From assembly GCF_900209925.1 (NCBI RefSeq), contig NZ_LT907978.1, positions 15,001-79,000 on the forward strand: a stretch of DNA of 64,000 nt, written 5' to 3'. A model generated the notes under the pieces. The model was not told the origin of the DNA, ran no database searches, and saw nothing but the letters and a program-made list of their open reading frames with translations. The stretch is from Anaerobutyricum hallii (GTDB taxonomy: Bacteria; Bacillota; Clostridia; Lachnospirales; Lachnospiraceae). Of this stretch, positions 10,150 to 17,865 are shown piece after piece (the first letter of the stretch is position 1; each line of letters begins with the position of its first letter). The translations under genes were made by a program, and so were the position numbers.

Positions 10150-12408
10150 ATGGTGGAGAAGATAAAGAGTGTTCCAATCAGGCAGAAATTATTAATACCG
10201 ATGCTTTTTTTAGTGATCATAGAAAATCTTTTGTTGGTTGGAGCTATTTTCGGAAGCAGACTCCTTTCCTATGTGGAAAATAAAGAAAAAGCAATTTTTT
10301 ATGAGAAAGTAAGCAATCGAAAGAATTATCTGGAAAATGAAATGCTGACTAGGTGGTCTAATGTAAGCAGCACTGTGGAGGAGATAAATAATACTGCACA
10401 AAAGCTGATAGATACCAACGTAATTTCATTGAAAACGTTAGATGACAGTTCGGAAGATTGTCTTCCCCTATTGGAGAAAAGTTCTTCAAAACTGATTAAT
10501 TTAATAAGGACCAATCAGGTAACAGGTGCTTTTATTGTTTTAAATACAGATAATCTGGAAATAAAAAAAGAAAAAGGTATTTTTGAAAATAAACCAGGAA
10601 TTTATCTGAGAGATTTTGATCCTTCCTCCACTCCATCTCAAAAAAATGAGGATTTACTGTTTAAATATGCACCGAAAGCATTGACGCAGAGTATGAATAT
10701 TTCTCATGGTAAGACATGGAGACCATTGTTTGAATTTCAAAAGACAGGTGATTATGGGGCATATTTATATGAGCCGTTTCAGGCAGCTTTAAAAGAAGCA
10801 AATCCTGAAAAAATAAGCTTAAAAGACTTTGGGTACTGGAGTATGCCATATAAACTTTATGATGACAGTCTGGAAGTGATTTCTTATTCCGTGCCTCTGA
10901 TTTTGAATGACGGAACAATCTATGGAGTATTAGGAGTCGAAATTTCGCTTGATTATCTGCAAAAACAGCTTCCAAATACTGAATTGCTAGATAATGAACA
11001 GGGTTCGTATCTTATGGGGGTTGAGAGTGGTAAAGCAGGAGAGTTTCAGAATATTTTGATTAATGGAATGGTTTATTCACAGACAGCAGGCAATCAGAAA
11101 ACAACGCAAATCATACAAAAAGGTGAAGATTACATTATTAAAAATCAGGATAAGATAATGTATGCAGATGCCGAATATATTAATTTGTACGGAGAAAATA
11201 CAGAATTTACGAATCAGAAATGGGCATTGATAGGAATTGTTCCAAAGGATAAACTACTTGTATTTTCCGAAAGAATTATAAAGACTTTAGCAAGCGCTAT
11301 AATGCTTTCTTTACTGATAGGTATCGTCGGAGCGGTTATTATCAGTTCAACGATTTCAAAACCGGTTACCCGCTTGATACGACATGTAAAAAGTATAAGA
11401 CTTTCAGAGGAAATGCAGTTTATTCAGACCGGAATAGAAGAAGTAGATCATCTTTCCCAATCTCTTAAAAATCTAAATGAAGAAGTTGGAGATACGGCGA
11501 GAAGATTTTCGCGAATTATTAACATGGCGAGTATCGAACTTGCGGGATTTGAGATTAATCGTAAAGAAGGAACTGTTTATTTTACAGGAAAGTTTGCTGA
11601 AATGTTTCGCCTTGAAAAAGAAAGTTTCTATGATAGTTTCTCTGATATAACTTCAATAGAAATGTTTGAAATGCTCATGAAAAAGTTGAAAGAGTATGAA
11701 GTAGAGGAAAAGGCACAAAAAGAGAATGAAGTAATCTATCTGATTCCAGATGTAAAGCCACATTATCTTCGCCTTACACTGAATGATACCGGAGATTATT
11801 GTAGTGGATTGGTTGAAAATATAACAGATATGGTGATAGAAAAAGAACAGATTGAATATGAGAGAGACCATGATTTGCTTACAGGTCTGTTAAACCGCAG
11901 AGCGTTTCACCGCATTATGAAGGAGCTATTCTGGCAGGGAGAAGCCACATTAAAGATTGCTGCTCTTGTTATGATTGATTTAGATGGATTAAAATATGTG
12001 AATGATACATATGGTCATACATATGGAGATCAGTATATTAAGAGTGCAGCAGAAGTATTTGAGGAGTCTGTACCGGAAGATACTCTAATATCCCGTCCGG
12101 GTGGTGACGAGTTTTATATTTTATTTTACGGGTATTCAAGCAGGGGAGAGATACAGAGATATTTAGATCAGCTCGAAAAAGATATCAAAGATCAGTCAAT
12201 ACTTTTACCAAATGGAGAACCATTTGTGTTGCATTTGTCAGCAGGAGTAGCATGGTATCCGGATGATACAACAGATAGAAAAGAATTTATGCAGTATGCG
12301 GATTTTGCAATGTATCAGATTAAACGTACAGTGAAGGATCAGTTTGGTGACTTTGATAAAGAAGCATATCGTACAAGTCAGGAACAATATAATAAAGAAA
12401 AAGACTGA
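10150..12408 (+). CDS. Membrane diguanylate cyclase with extracellular sensor, HAMP and GGDEF
   Basis: Predicted to make cyclic di-GMP in response to an outside signal. It has a transmembrane helix near residues 12-33, an extracellular region of about 340 residues that looks like a double-Cache sensor, a second helix near 378-400, and a HAMP-like stretch near 400-450. A PAS-like linker and a C-terminal GGDEF domain follow (DHDLLTGLLNRRAF near 570; RPGGDEF near 650). The active-site motif is intact. No RxxD inhibitory site precedes it (PEDT occupies that place). The start is ATG (or the next codon, GTG) after AAAGGAG; an upstream TTG is less likely. It follows the binding protein by 23 nt, and the pair may form one sensory unit. 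Confidence 0.88.
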   Translation: MVEKIKSVPIRQKLLIPMLFLVIIENLLLVGAIFGSRLLSYVENKEKAIFYEKVSNRKNYLENEMLTRWSNVSSTVEEINNTAQKLIDTNVISLKTLDDSSEDCLPLLEKSSSKLINLIRTNQVTGAFIVLNTDNLEIKKEKGIFENKPGIYLRDFDPSSTPSQKNEDLLFKYAPKALTQSMNISHGKTWRPLFEFQKTGDYGAYLYEPFQAALKEANPEKISLKDFGYWSMPYKLYDDSLEVISYSVPLILNDGTIYGVLGVEISLDYLQKQLPNTELLDNEQGSYLMGVESGKAGEFQNILINGMVYSQTAGNQKTTQIIQKGEDYIIKNQDKIMYADAEYINLYGENTEFTNQKWALIGIVPKDKLLVFSERIIKTLASAIMLSLLIGIVGAVIISSTISKPVTRLIRHVKSIRLSEEMQFIQTGIEEVDHLSQSLKNLNEEVGDTARRFSRIINMASIELAGFEINRKEGTVYFTGKFAEMFRLEKESFYDSFSDITSIEMFEMLMKKLKEYEVEEKAQKENEVIYLIPDVKPHYLRLTLNDTGDYCSGLVENITDMVIEKEQIEYERDHDLLTGLLNRRAFHRIMKELFWQGEATLKIAALVMIDLDGLKYVNDTYGHTYGDQYIKSAAEVFEESVPEDTLISRPGGDEFYILFYGYSSRGEIQRYLDQLEKDIKDQSILLPNGEPFVLHLSAGVAWYPDDTTDRKEFMQYADFAMYQIKRTVKDQFGDFDKEAYRTSQEQYNKEKD

Positions 12409-12417
12409 GTGAGTTTT

Positions 12418-13029
12418 ATGCTGAATATATTGTGGGTACTTATGATTGCAGGAGGAATTTTATTTGCATCATTTCATGGTACGATGGGAAAACTAACGGA
12501 AGTTTTTATTTCATCTTCAACAGAAGCAGTGAATTTATGTATTTTTATGCTGGGAGTGATTGGTGTCTGGAACGGAATGATGGAAATTGCAGTAAAAAGC
12601 GGGCTTATGAAGAGAGTTTCAAGGGCAATGTATCCGTTTATTCACTGGCTGTTTCCGGATATTCCCCCTCAGCATAAAGCAAATGAATATATTGCAGCAA
12701 ATATGGCGGCGAATATCCTTGGTCTTGGCTGGGCTGCAACTCCAGCCGGACTTAAGGCGATGAAGGAATTAAAGAAGCTGGAAGATACATATGAAGCATC
12801 GGATATGATGTGTGCATTTCTTGTATTAAATATTTCATCGCTGCAGCTTATCCCCATCAATATGATTGCCTATCGCAGCCAGTATGGTTCAGTAAATCCG
12901 ACAGCGATAGTTCTGCCGGCAATCTTAGCGACTATGATTTCAACTTTAGCAGGAATTCTATTTATCAAAGGAATGGAATTTATAAGATACAAGGGACGAA
13001 ATAAGAAGAAACGGAGACGATTACAGTGA
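12418..13029 (+). CDS. spmA: Spore maturation protein A
   Basis: Membrane protein of the SpmA/nucleoside-recognition (Gate-domain) family, about 203 aa, needed in Bacillus and Clostridium for normal spore-core dehydration. It has several hydrophobic helices and the conserved stretch AANMAANILGLGWAATPAGLKAM (in parts, about residues 90-112). An in-frame GTG 9 nt upstream abuts the previous stop, but ATG gives the usual SpmA N-terminus. It overlaps spmB as GTGA. Confidence 0.9.
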   Translation: MLNILWVLMIAGGILFASFHGTMGKLTEVFISSSTEAVNLCIFMLGVIGVWNGMMEIAVKSGLMKRVSRAMYPFIHWLFPDIPPQHKANEYIAANMAANILGLGWAATPAGLKAMKELKKLEDTYEASDMMCAFLVLNISSLQLIPINMIAYRSQYGSVNPTAIVLPAILATMISTLAGILFIKGMEFIRYKGRNKKKRRRLQ

Positions 13030-13556
13030 AGTTTCTTCTTTATTTTTCAGATTTTATCGTGCCGTTTACAATGTTTTATATTATTGTATACGGTTTTTTT
13101 AATCATACCGATGTCTATGAAAGTTTTTTAAAAGGAGTAAAAGAAGGATTTCATATAGTCATCGAAATCGCTCCAACGATGATAGCACTTCTTGTTTCGA
13201 TAGGAATATTCCGAGCCTCAGGAGCTTTAGACAGCTTTTCTGATCTCATTACTCCATTAGGAAAAGTCCTTCGTATTCCGGCAGAAATCATCCCTGTTTT
13301 TATCGTAAGAATCTTTTCTTCATCGGCAGCGGTAAGTTTTGTACTTGATATTTTTAAAGAATATGGACCGGATTCTAAAACAGGAATGATCGTTTCTATT
13401 ATGATGAGTTGTACGGAAACAGTTATTTATACGATTACGATATATTATATGAGTATCGATATAAAAAAAACAAGATGGACTTTACCGGGAGCAATGTTTG
13501 CAACAATAGCAGGAGCAATTGCAAGTGTGATAATTGCAGGGTATGTAATTCCATAG
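13026..13556 (+). CDS. spmB: Spore maturation protein B
   Basis: Partner of SpmA, 176 aa, again with the nucleoside-recognition/Gate fold and about four membrane helices. Family residues include FKEGFHIVIEIAPTMIALLV-like sequence (about 38-58), SSSAAVSF (about 99-106) and MMSCTETVIYT (about 127-137). The start is GTG overlapping the spmA stop. The presence of spmA/spmB suggests a spore-forming lineage. Confidence 0.92.
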   Translation: MKFLLYFSDFIVPFTMFYIIVYGFFNHTDVYESFLKGVKEGFHIVIEIAPTMIALLVSIGIFRASGALDSFSDLITPLGKVLRIPAEIIPVFIVRIFSSSAAVSFVLDIFKEYGPDSKTGMIVSIMMSCTETVIYTITIYYMSIDIKKTRWTLPGAMFATIAGAIASVIIAGYVIP

Positions 13557-13561
13557 TAAAA

Positions 13562-13639
13562 ACAGACAAAACGCAAAAAGTATAATTATTGCGACCATCT
13601 TTACAGTTACAATAATCATACTTTTTGCGTTTCGTTTGT
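13562..13639 (-). repeat. LH hairpin element 0 (short member), also likely terminator
   Basis: Inverted repeat flanked by ACAG and CGTTTGT, with stem AAACGCAAAAAGTAT / ATACTTTTTGCGTTT and an inner ATTATTG/CAATAAT. Read on the minus strand, the loop region contains GTAAAGATGGTCGC, close to GTGAAGATAGTCGC of the element at 14807. It therefore looks like a shortened LH element oriented with the small ORF at 13661-13768. It lies 5 nt after the spmB stop and could end both convergent transcripts. Confidence 0.7.
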
Positions 13640-13660
13640 TTCTAATGAATTAAACTGAAA

Positions 13661-13768
13661 TTACAGAAGATAATCAGGTAAGTCAACTCCAAATCCATGA
13701 TGAACAAAACCGATATGTTCCAGTGTAATGTGTTCAATAGAAATCTTATTCAACGTCATATGCTGCAT
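13661..13768 (-). CDS. Small ORF, 35 aa, unknown function
   Basis: Not assigned to a family. ATG on the minus strand is preceded by GGGAGGGAAG at ideal spacing, and the frame gives 35 residues (MQHMTLNKISIEH...) ending with TAA. The peptide is rich in His, Ile and Leu with an acidic end (GVDLPDYLL) and has no signal peptide. A TATAAT with extended TGT lies about 35 nt upstream, and an LH hairpin follows the stop. The strong RBS and complete transcription-unit layout are the evidence. It could still be chance. Confidence 0.5.
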   Translation of the reverse strand: MQHMTLNKISIEHITLEHIGFVHHGFGVDLPDYLL

Positions 13769-13802
13769 ACTGCTTCCCTCCCAACTTAAATTCTGTTATT
13801 TT

Positions 13803-13831
13803 ATTATAACAAAAGAAAATCTATTTGAATA
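13803..13831 (-). promoter_or_regulatory. Possible promoter of the 35-aa small ORF
   Basis: On the minus strand TGTTATAAT is an extended -10. The -35 position (TATTCA at 17 bp) is weak. About 35 nt separate it from the start codon. Confidence 0.4.
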
Positions 13832-14027
13832 GAGGATAATAGATGAACTTCGGCTAATTTTTGGGCACAAATAGAAATTTTTTTGACATTAGCTTTCAAA
13901 AAAGAAATACAATGAAAAAGGATAAAAGATATGAAATAAAGACATTTTCAATAATGAGCTTTTTTTGAAATGTGAAATTGTCCAAGAAAAAAGGTATGAA
14001 ATGAAAAAAAATTATGAATATTGTGAA

Positions 14028-14055
14028 TTGAAAAAACAGAAAAATATTATATAAT
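14028..14055 (+). promoter_or_regulatory. Sigma-A-type promoter of the candidate small RNA
   Basis: TTGAAA, 16 bp, TATAAT. Transcription would begin near 14062. The stretch before it (13832-14027) is very AT-rich, with a weaker TTGACA/TACAAT pair at 13883-13913 spaced 19 bp, and no gene. Confidence 0.65.
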
Positions 14056-14061
14056 AAGAAA

Positions 14062-14188
14062 CGTTGAAAAACGAGTTGAGTCCTTGCGACGAGACCTTAA
14101 ATATAAATCTTAATTTTCCCCTTTAACTGCTTTGCAGATTCTATATGGTGCGTATCGAGTCATAATGATGACGTCGATGCGTTTTTTT
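14062..14188 (+). ncRNA. Candidate small RNA or attenuated leader, about 127 nt
   Basis: A promoter precedes this stretch and a strong intrinsic terminator ends it: CGTATCGAGTCA / TGACgTCGATGCG (one bulged G) with a 6-nt loop and seven T (14151-14188). No ORF with an RBS lies inside. The 5' portion (GTTGAGTCCTTGCGACGAGACC) does not match any riboswitch class that I recognise. The Nudix gene downstream has its own possible -10 (TATAAT at about 14210). So it may be a free small RNA, or a leader that controls that gene. Confidence 0.5.
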
Positions 14189-14241
14189 ATTTTAAAAGGA
14201 AATCTGTTATAATAAATATATTTATGAAGGGAGTAACGTAG

Positions 14242-14793
14242 ATGGAGTATTTAGATATTAGAGATAAGAATGGTAATCCTACGGGAGTGATTAAAGAACG
14301 TTCTCTCGTTCATGCAGATGGAGACCTGCATGGGACTTCACATGTATGGATCGTGAAAAAAAATGAGAAGGGCAGTTACGACTTATTATTACAGAAGAGA
14401 AGTGAGAATAAAGATGCCTTTCCAGGATGTTATGACATTTCTTCCGCAGGACATTTGCCGGCAGGACAGGATTATCTTACCTCAGCATTAAGAGAGCTTG
14501 AAGAAGAACTTGGAATAAAAGCAGAGCCGGAACAGCTTCATTTTATGGGCTTACATGAAGGAAAGTGTGAGGAAATTTTTTATGGCAAACCGTTTAAAAA
14601 TCATGAGATCAGCCATGTCTATTTATATTCTGAACCAATAAATATAAAAGAATTAAAATTACAGGAAGAAGAAGTACAGGAAGTGTGCTGGATGGATTTT
14701 GAAACCTGCTGTGAAAAAGTAAAATCAGGGGATAAGAAATATTGCCTCTTTCCAGAAGAACTTAAAATGATAAAAGAATATTTAAAAATTTGA
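14242..14793 (+). CDS. Nudix hydrolase, IPP-isomerase-like subfamily
   Basis: A Nudix-fold protein of 183 aa. The Nudix box is visible as GHLPAGQDYLTSALRELEEELG (in parts, about 73-94). The N-terminal layout (EYLDIRDKNGNPTG, then H...WIV) resembles the YfcD / isopentenyl-diphosphate isomerase-like group that hydrolyses nucleotide-sugar or similar diphosphates. The substrate is unknown. The RBS is GAAGGGAG 8 nt upstream. An LH element follows 13 nt after the stop. Confidence 0.87.
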   Translation: MEYLDIRDKNGNPTGVIKERSLVHADGDLHGTSHVWIVKKNEKGSYDLLLQKRSENKDAFPGCYDISSAGHLPAGQDYLTSALRELEEELGIKAEPEQLHFMGLHEGKCEEIFYGKPFKNHEISHVYLYSEPINIKELKLQEEEVQEVCWMDFETCCEKVKSGDKKYCLFPEELKMIKEYLKI

Positions 14794-14806
14794 TTTCTGA
14801 GGGGAA

Positions 14807-14933
14807 ACAGACGAACAGCAAAAATTTATATAAAATAGAATGTGAAGATAGTCGCGGCATAGAAAATGCCTGGCCGGCATTTTTATTTGCTCCGACATCA
14901 CATTCTATTTTATATAAATTTTTGCTGTTCTGT
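14807..14933 (+). repeat. LH hairpin element 1
   Basis: A basal ACAG/CTGT pair with an ACG bulge on the 5' side, then a perfect 32-bp stem (14814-14845 with 14898-14929). The conserved internal loop has AGATAGTCGC on the 5' arm and GCTCCGACAT on the 3' arm. The apical stem is AAAATGCC/GGCATTTT. Oriented with the Nudix gene and starting 13 nt after its stop. The tail (GTTGGCTCCAGATGG, then TTCAGAAG) resembles the tails of other copies. Confidence 0.9.
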
Positions 14934-15126
14934 TTGTTGGCTCCAGATGGAATCTTCAGAAGAGAAAAATTTCTTGTTGTAGGATTTCATGTAGAAGTGA
15001 AGTTATCATGCGTCTAATATAACTAAATTTTAAGTATATACAACAATTAGAATGTCAGTCCTTTAGAATTTAATTCCATGGAAATCCATATCCTTCTGGA
15101 AAATTCCCATTCCTCCAACCTTAGAT

Positions 15127-15254
15127 TAGCCAGAAAAAAGAAAAAATGATATATCCCAGATGCGTCTTCGGAGCGTGTTTAAGATGCGGACGAGCATTTT
15201 AAACACAGCGACTACAGAGCAGATGGGATATATCATTTTTTCTTTTTTCGTCTA
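15127..15254 (-). repeat. LH hairpin element 2
   Basis: Minus-strand copy. Basal TAG..CTA pair, CCAG opposite CGT, a perfect 25-bp stem (15134-15158 with 15224-15248), internal loop CTTCGGAGC and GCGACTACAGAGC, apical stem TTTAAGATGC/GCATTTTAAA. The outer AAATC arm touches the stop codon of the metallopeptidase-like gene (15262). On its distal side, 15050-15126 shares sequence with the tail of element 5 (CCAGAAGGA, AATTAAA, CTAAAGGA blocks). Confidence 0.9.
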
Positions 15255-15261
15255 CACCAAA

Positions 15262-16089
15262 TCAATACTTTACTTTTTGCCAGATTTCTTCTCGTGAGAG
15301 TGAGAAGTTCTCAGCAATGATTCTGGCGATTTCCATGAAGTGATCATTCATCTGATCAATGTTTGGATACTTGTGGAAAAGATACATTAACTTTTTGATC
15401 CACTCGATGCCTTTATAATCAAATGGGTCTTTGGATAAGATATCACTTACCTGATAAGGAAGAATCTGCATCCAGATACTCATACGGGCCAGAAGGTGCA
15501 TAGTAAAGTAAATCTGGCGAGTGGATCCATATTCAGCCGTATTGGTGTAATGTTCGCCGTAATACTGAATATTATTGATGGTTTCTTTATGTAAAATATC
15601 TATCTTACTATTATTAATATCGTACTTGACGCGGATACCATAACGGTGTTTCAGCCATGCGGCATATCCTCTTCGTTCGGCATGGTATTCAGACCAGTGC
15701 TGGAATAATACAGTTTCGGGATCATCAAATAACTGTCGGTAAGAAGTTAGATGATTCAGGCGGGCATAGTCTCTGTAATCACAGATATGGGTTAATTCAT
15801 GGAAGACAAGGCGGTAGACCTCACAAAGTGGAGAACGTCTTAAATAAGGCTCTTTAAATATAAGAGTAAATGGTTCATCCATATGCTTTGGATACTTCAT
15901 ACAGGCAGCAACATGCTTCCAGTTTTTGCGGGCGGCTGCCTCATCAAGACTTCGAGAGTCTTCTTTATTAAAACCGTATTTTTTCTGACAGGTATACATA
16001 TCATCTGTCAGTACAATCTGGACATTTAAATTCTTTATTTTAAAAAACTGAATATAAGAATTCATAATTCTGTTAATTGTCTTCATCAT
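15262..16089 (-). CDS. Putative zinc metallopeptidase-like protein (HELTH)
   Basis: I do not recognise the family. The 275-aa protein has no signal peptide or membrane helix, so it is probably cytoplasmic. It carries HELTHICDY (HExxH at 97-101) and, about 33 residues later, EYHAERRGY (Glu 134 or 138), which together would bind zinc in a gluzincin-like site. The C-terminal half is helical. It has its own promoter and stands alone. The active-site pattern supports a peptidase fold, but activity is inferred. Confidence 0.65.
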   Translation of the reverse strand: MMKTINRIMNSYIQFFKIKNLNVQIVLTDDMYTCQKKYGFNKEDSRSLDEAAARKNWKHVAACMKYPKHMDEPFTLIFKEPYLRRSPLCEVYRLVFHELTHICDYRDYARLNHLTSYRQLFDDPETVLFQHWSEYHAERRGYAAWLKHRYGIRVKYDINNSKIDILHKETINNIQYYGEHYTNTAEYGSTRQIYFTMHLLARMSIWMQILPYQVSDILSKDPFDYKGIEWIKKLMYLFHKYPNIDQMNDHFMEIARIIAENFSLSREEIWQKVKY

Positions 16090-16142
16090 AATGTTGCCCC
16101 CATAAGCCCAAATAGAGCCTGCTTCCCTTTTTATTATTGATT

Positions 16143-16171
16143 AGTATAACACAAAATATATATAGGGTCAA
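16143..16171 (-). promoter_or_regulatory. Promoter of the HELTH-motif gene
   Basis: On the minus strand TTGACC, 17 bp, TATACT; near-consensus for sigma-A. It lies about 55 nt before the start codon. Confidence 0.8.
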
Positions 16172-16221
16172 AATGTATACAAATTTTAGAGGAAAGAGCT
16201 TGATTTTCTCCTTTTTTTCCC

Positions 16222-16250
16222 TTGTTTCATAAAGTGAAATGAACTATACT
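16222..16250 (+). promoter_or_regulatory. Promoter of the L,D-transpeptidase gene
   Basis: TTGTTT, 17 bp, TATACT, about 65 nt before the start codon. It is divergent from the previous gene's promoter. Confidence 0.7.
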
Positions 16251-16315
16251 AGAAAATTGCAGGATATAATAAAGGTTTTGTATATATTAAGAAATTTTAA
16301 AGAGGAGGAAGGAAA

Positions 16316-17686
16316 ATGGACAAGAAGAAAAAAGTTGGTCTGGCGGTGTTGGTTATCATTGCTTTGTATATTGCTGCGTCAATCTTTTTTCAGTATCATT
16401 ATTTTATAGGAACAAAGGTGAATGGATATTCCTGTGCATTCCGTAGTGTTTCTAAAGCGAAGGAACTGATTAAAAAAGATGTTAAGTCATATAAGATTAC
16501 GATTAAGGAAAGGGATAAAAAGAAGGAAAGTATTTCATCCTCTCAGGTGAAGCTTGCATTTAAAGATGACGGAAAGCTGGAAAATATTAAGGCAGGACAG
16601 AAGGGATATGCGTGGATCACAGCATTATTCCAGTCTCAGAATTATAAAGATGCGATTACTTTAACGGTAGATAAAGATGCTTTTAATGATACATATACGA
16701 ATTTAAATGCATTTAATAAAGAGATGGTAATTGCTCCGGTAGATGCATATTCTACATATGATGCGGCATCGAACAGCTACAGTATTGTACCTGAGGTTTA
16801 CGGAAATACAGTAAAAAGAAAGCAGTTTAAGCCAATATTAAAAGAAGCAATTTTAAATATGGAGCGTAGTATCGATATAGAGAAAAAAGATTGTTATAAG
16901 AATCCTGTGTATAAGAAAGATACAGCAGAAGTTGTAGCAGCAAATAAAACATTGAATAAATATGTTCAGGAAACGATTACATATGATTTTGATGACCGTA
17001 CAGAAGAAGTAAACGCAAAGAAACTTAGTAAATGGTTATATGAAACAGATAAACATGAAGTTAAGGTTCATAGCGAGATGGTTGCAAAGTATATTAAAAA
17101 TCTTGCAAAGAAGTATGATACAGTTGGAGTAAAAAGACATTTTAAATCGATATGCGGTAATGACGTAGAAGTCAGCGGTGGTACCTATGGCTGGAAGATT
17201 GATCAGGAAGCAGAAACTGCTAATCTGATCAAAGTCATTAAACAGGGAAAGTCTGTTAAGAGAAAGCCGGAATATGCTCATCGCGCAAAAAGTCGTAAGG
17301 AGTTTGATATTGGTAATACCTATGTAGAAGTAAGCTTAGGTGAACAGCATATGTGGTTTTATAAGAACGGGAAAACGTTAGTTTCTACAGATGTTGTAAC
17401 CGGAGATATCAGTAAAGGACATGGAACACCAACCGGTGTTTACTACATCCTTTATAAAACAACAGATTATACGTTAACCGGTCAGGGATATGCCTCTCAC
17501 GTAGATTACTGGCTTCCATTCATTCAGATTGGTGTAGGAATTCATGATTCTTCATGGCGTGGAAGTTACGGTGGAGGAATTTTCACTTATGATGGTTCCC
17601 ATGGCTGTGTAAATACACCAAGAAGTGCCGTTCAGAAAATCTATAATAACATCGAATCTACCTATCCGGTAGTTGTACATTGGTAA
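16316..17686 (+). CDS. Membrane-anchored L,D-transpeptidase (YkuD) with PG-binding-4 type region
   Basis: Would form 3-3 or protein cross-links in peptidoglycan outside the cell. The N-terminus has one membrane anchor (about 7-24, VGLAVLVIIALYIAASIFF). A region of about 280 residues resembles the PG_binding_4 domains found before clostridial YkuD domains. The C-terminal YkuD domain has the complete catalytic pattern: HDSSW (about 414) and SHGCVNTP (about 430-437). Length 456 aa. The RBS is GAGGAGG. It ends at a hairpin shared with the convergent AAA+ gene. Confidence 0.93.
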   Translation: MDKKKKVGLAVLVIIALYIAASIFFQYHYFIGTKVNGYSCAFRSVSKAKELIKKDVKSYKITIKERDKKKESISSSQVKLAFKDDGKLENIKAGQKGYAWITALFQSQNYKDAITLTVDKDAFNDTYTNLNAFNKEMVIAPVDAYSTYDAASNSYSIVPEVYGNTVKRKQFKPILKEAILNMERSIDIEKKDCYKNPVYKKDTAEVVAANKTLNKYVQETITYDFDDRTEEVNAKKLSKWLYETDKHEVKVHSEMVAKYIKNLAKKYDTVGVKRHFKSICGNDVEVSGGTYGWKIDQEAETANLIKVIKQGKSVKRKPEYAHRAKSRKEFDIGNTYVEVSLGEQHMWFYKNGKTLVSTDVVTGDISKGHGTPTGVYYILYKTTDYTLTGQGYASHVDYWLPFIQIGVGIHDSSWRGSYGGGIFTYDGSHGCVNTPRSAVQKIYNNIESTYPVVVHW

Positions 17687-17718
17687 GTAATTTCTGATTG
17701 TGTAAATTTATAAAAATT

Positions 17719-17788
17719 AAAAAGTATTCTATAGTAGCAGCTAAATTCACATGTCTAAACTTGTTATGTTACTATAGAATACTTTTTT
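17719..17788. terminator. Bidirectional terminator
   Basis: AAAAGTATTCTATAGTA / TACTATAGAATACTTTT, a perfect 17-bp stem with a 33-nt loop and T-runs on both strands, placed between two convergent genes. Confidence 0.85.
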
Positions 17789-17865
17789 ATCTCAGTCGAG
17801 AAGACTCCAACATCTTTCAGGTGGTGAGTGGCTGCTCGACTTGAATTTTTATAAAGCAGATAGAA

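Noticed and set aside
13883-13913. TTGACA / TACAAT promoter
   Set aside because: The spacer is 19 bp and no gene or RNA directly follows; kept only as a weak possibility.
14790-15017. Frame of 75 codons after the Nudix gene
   Set aside because: It runs through LH element 1, its product is just the translated hairpin, and there is no RBS.
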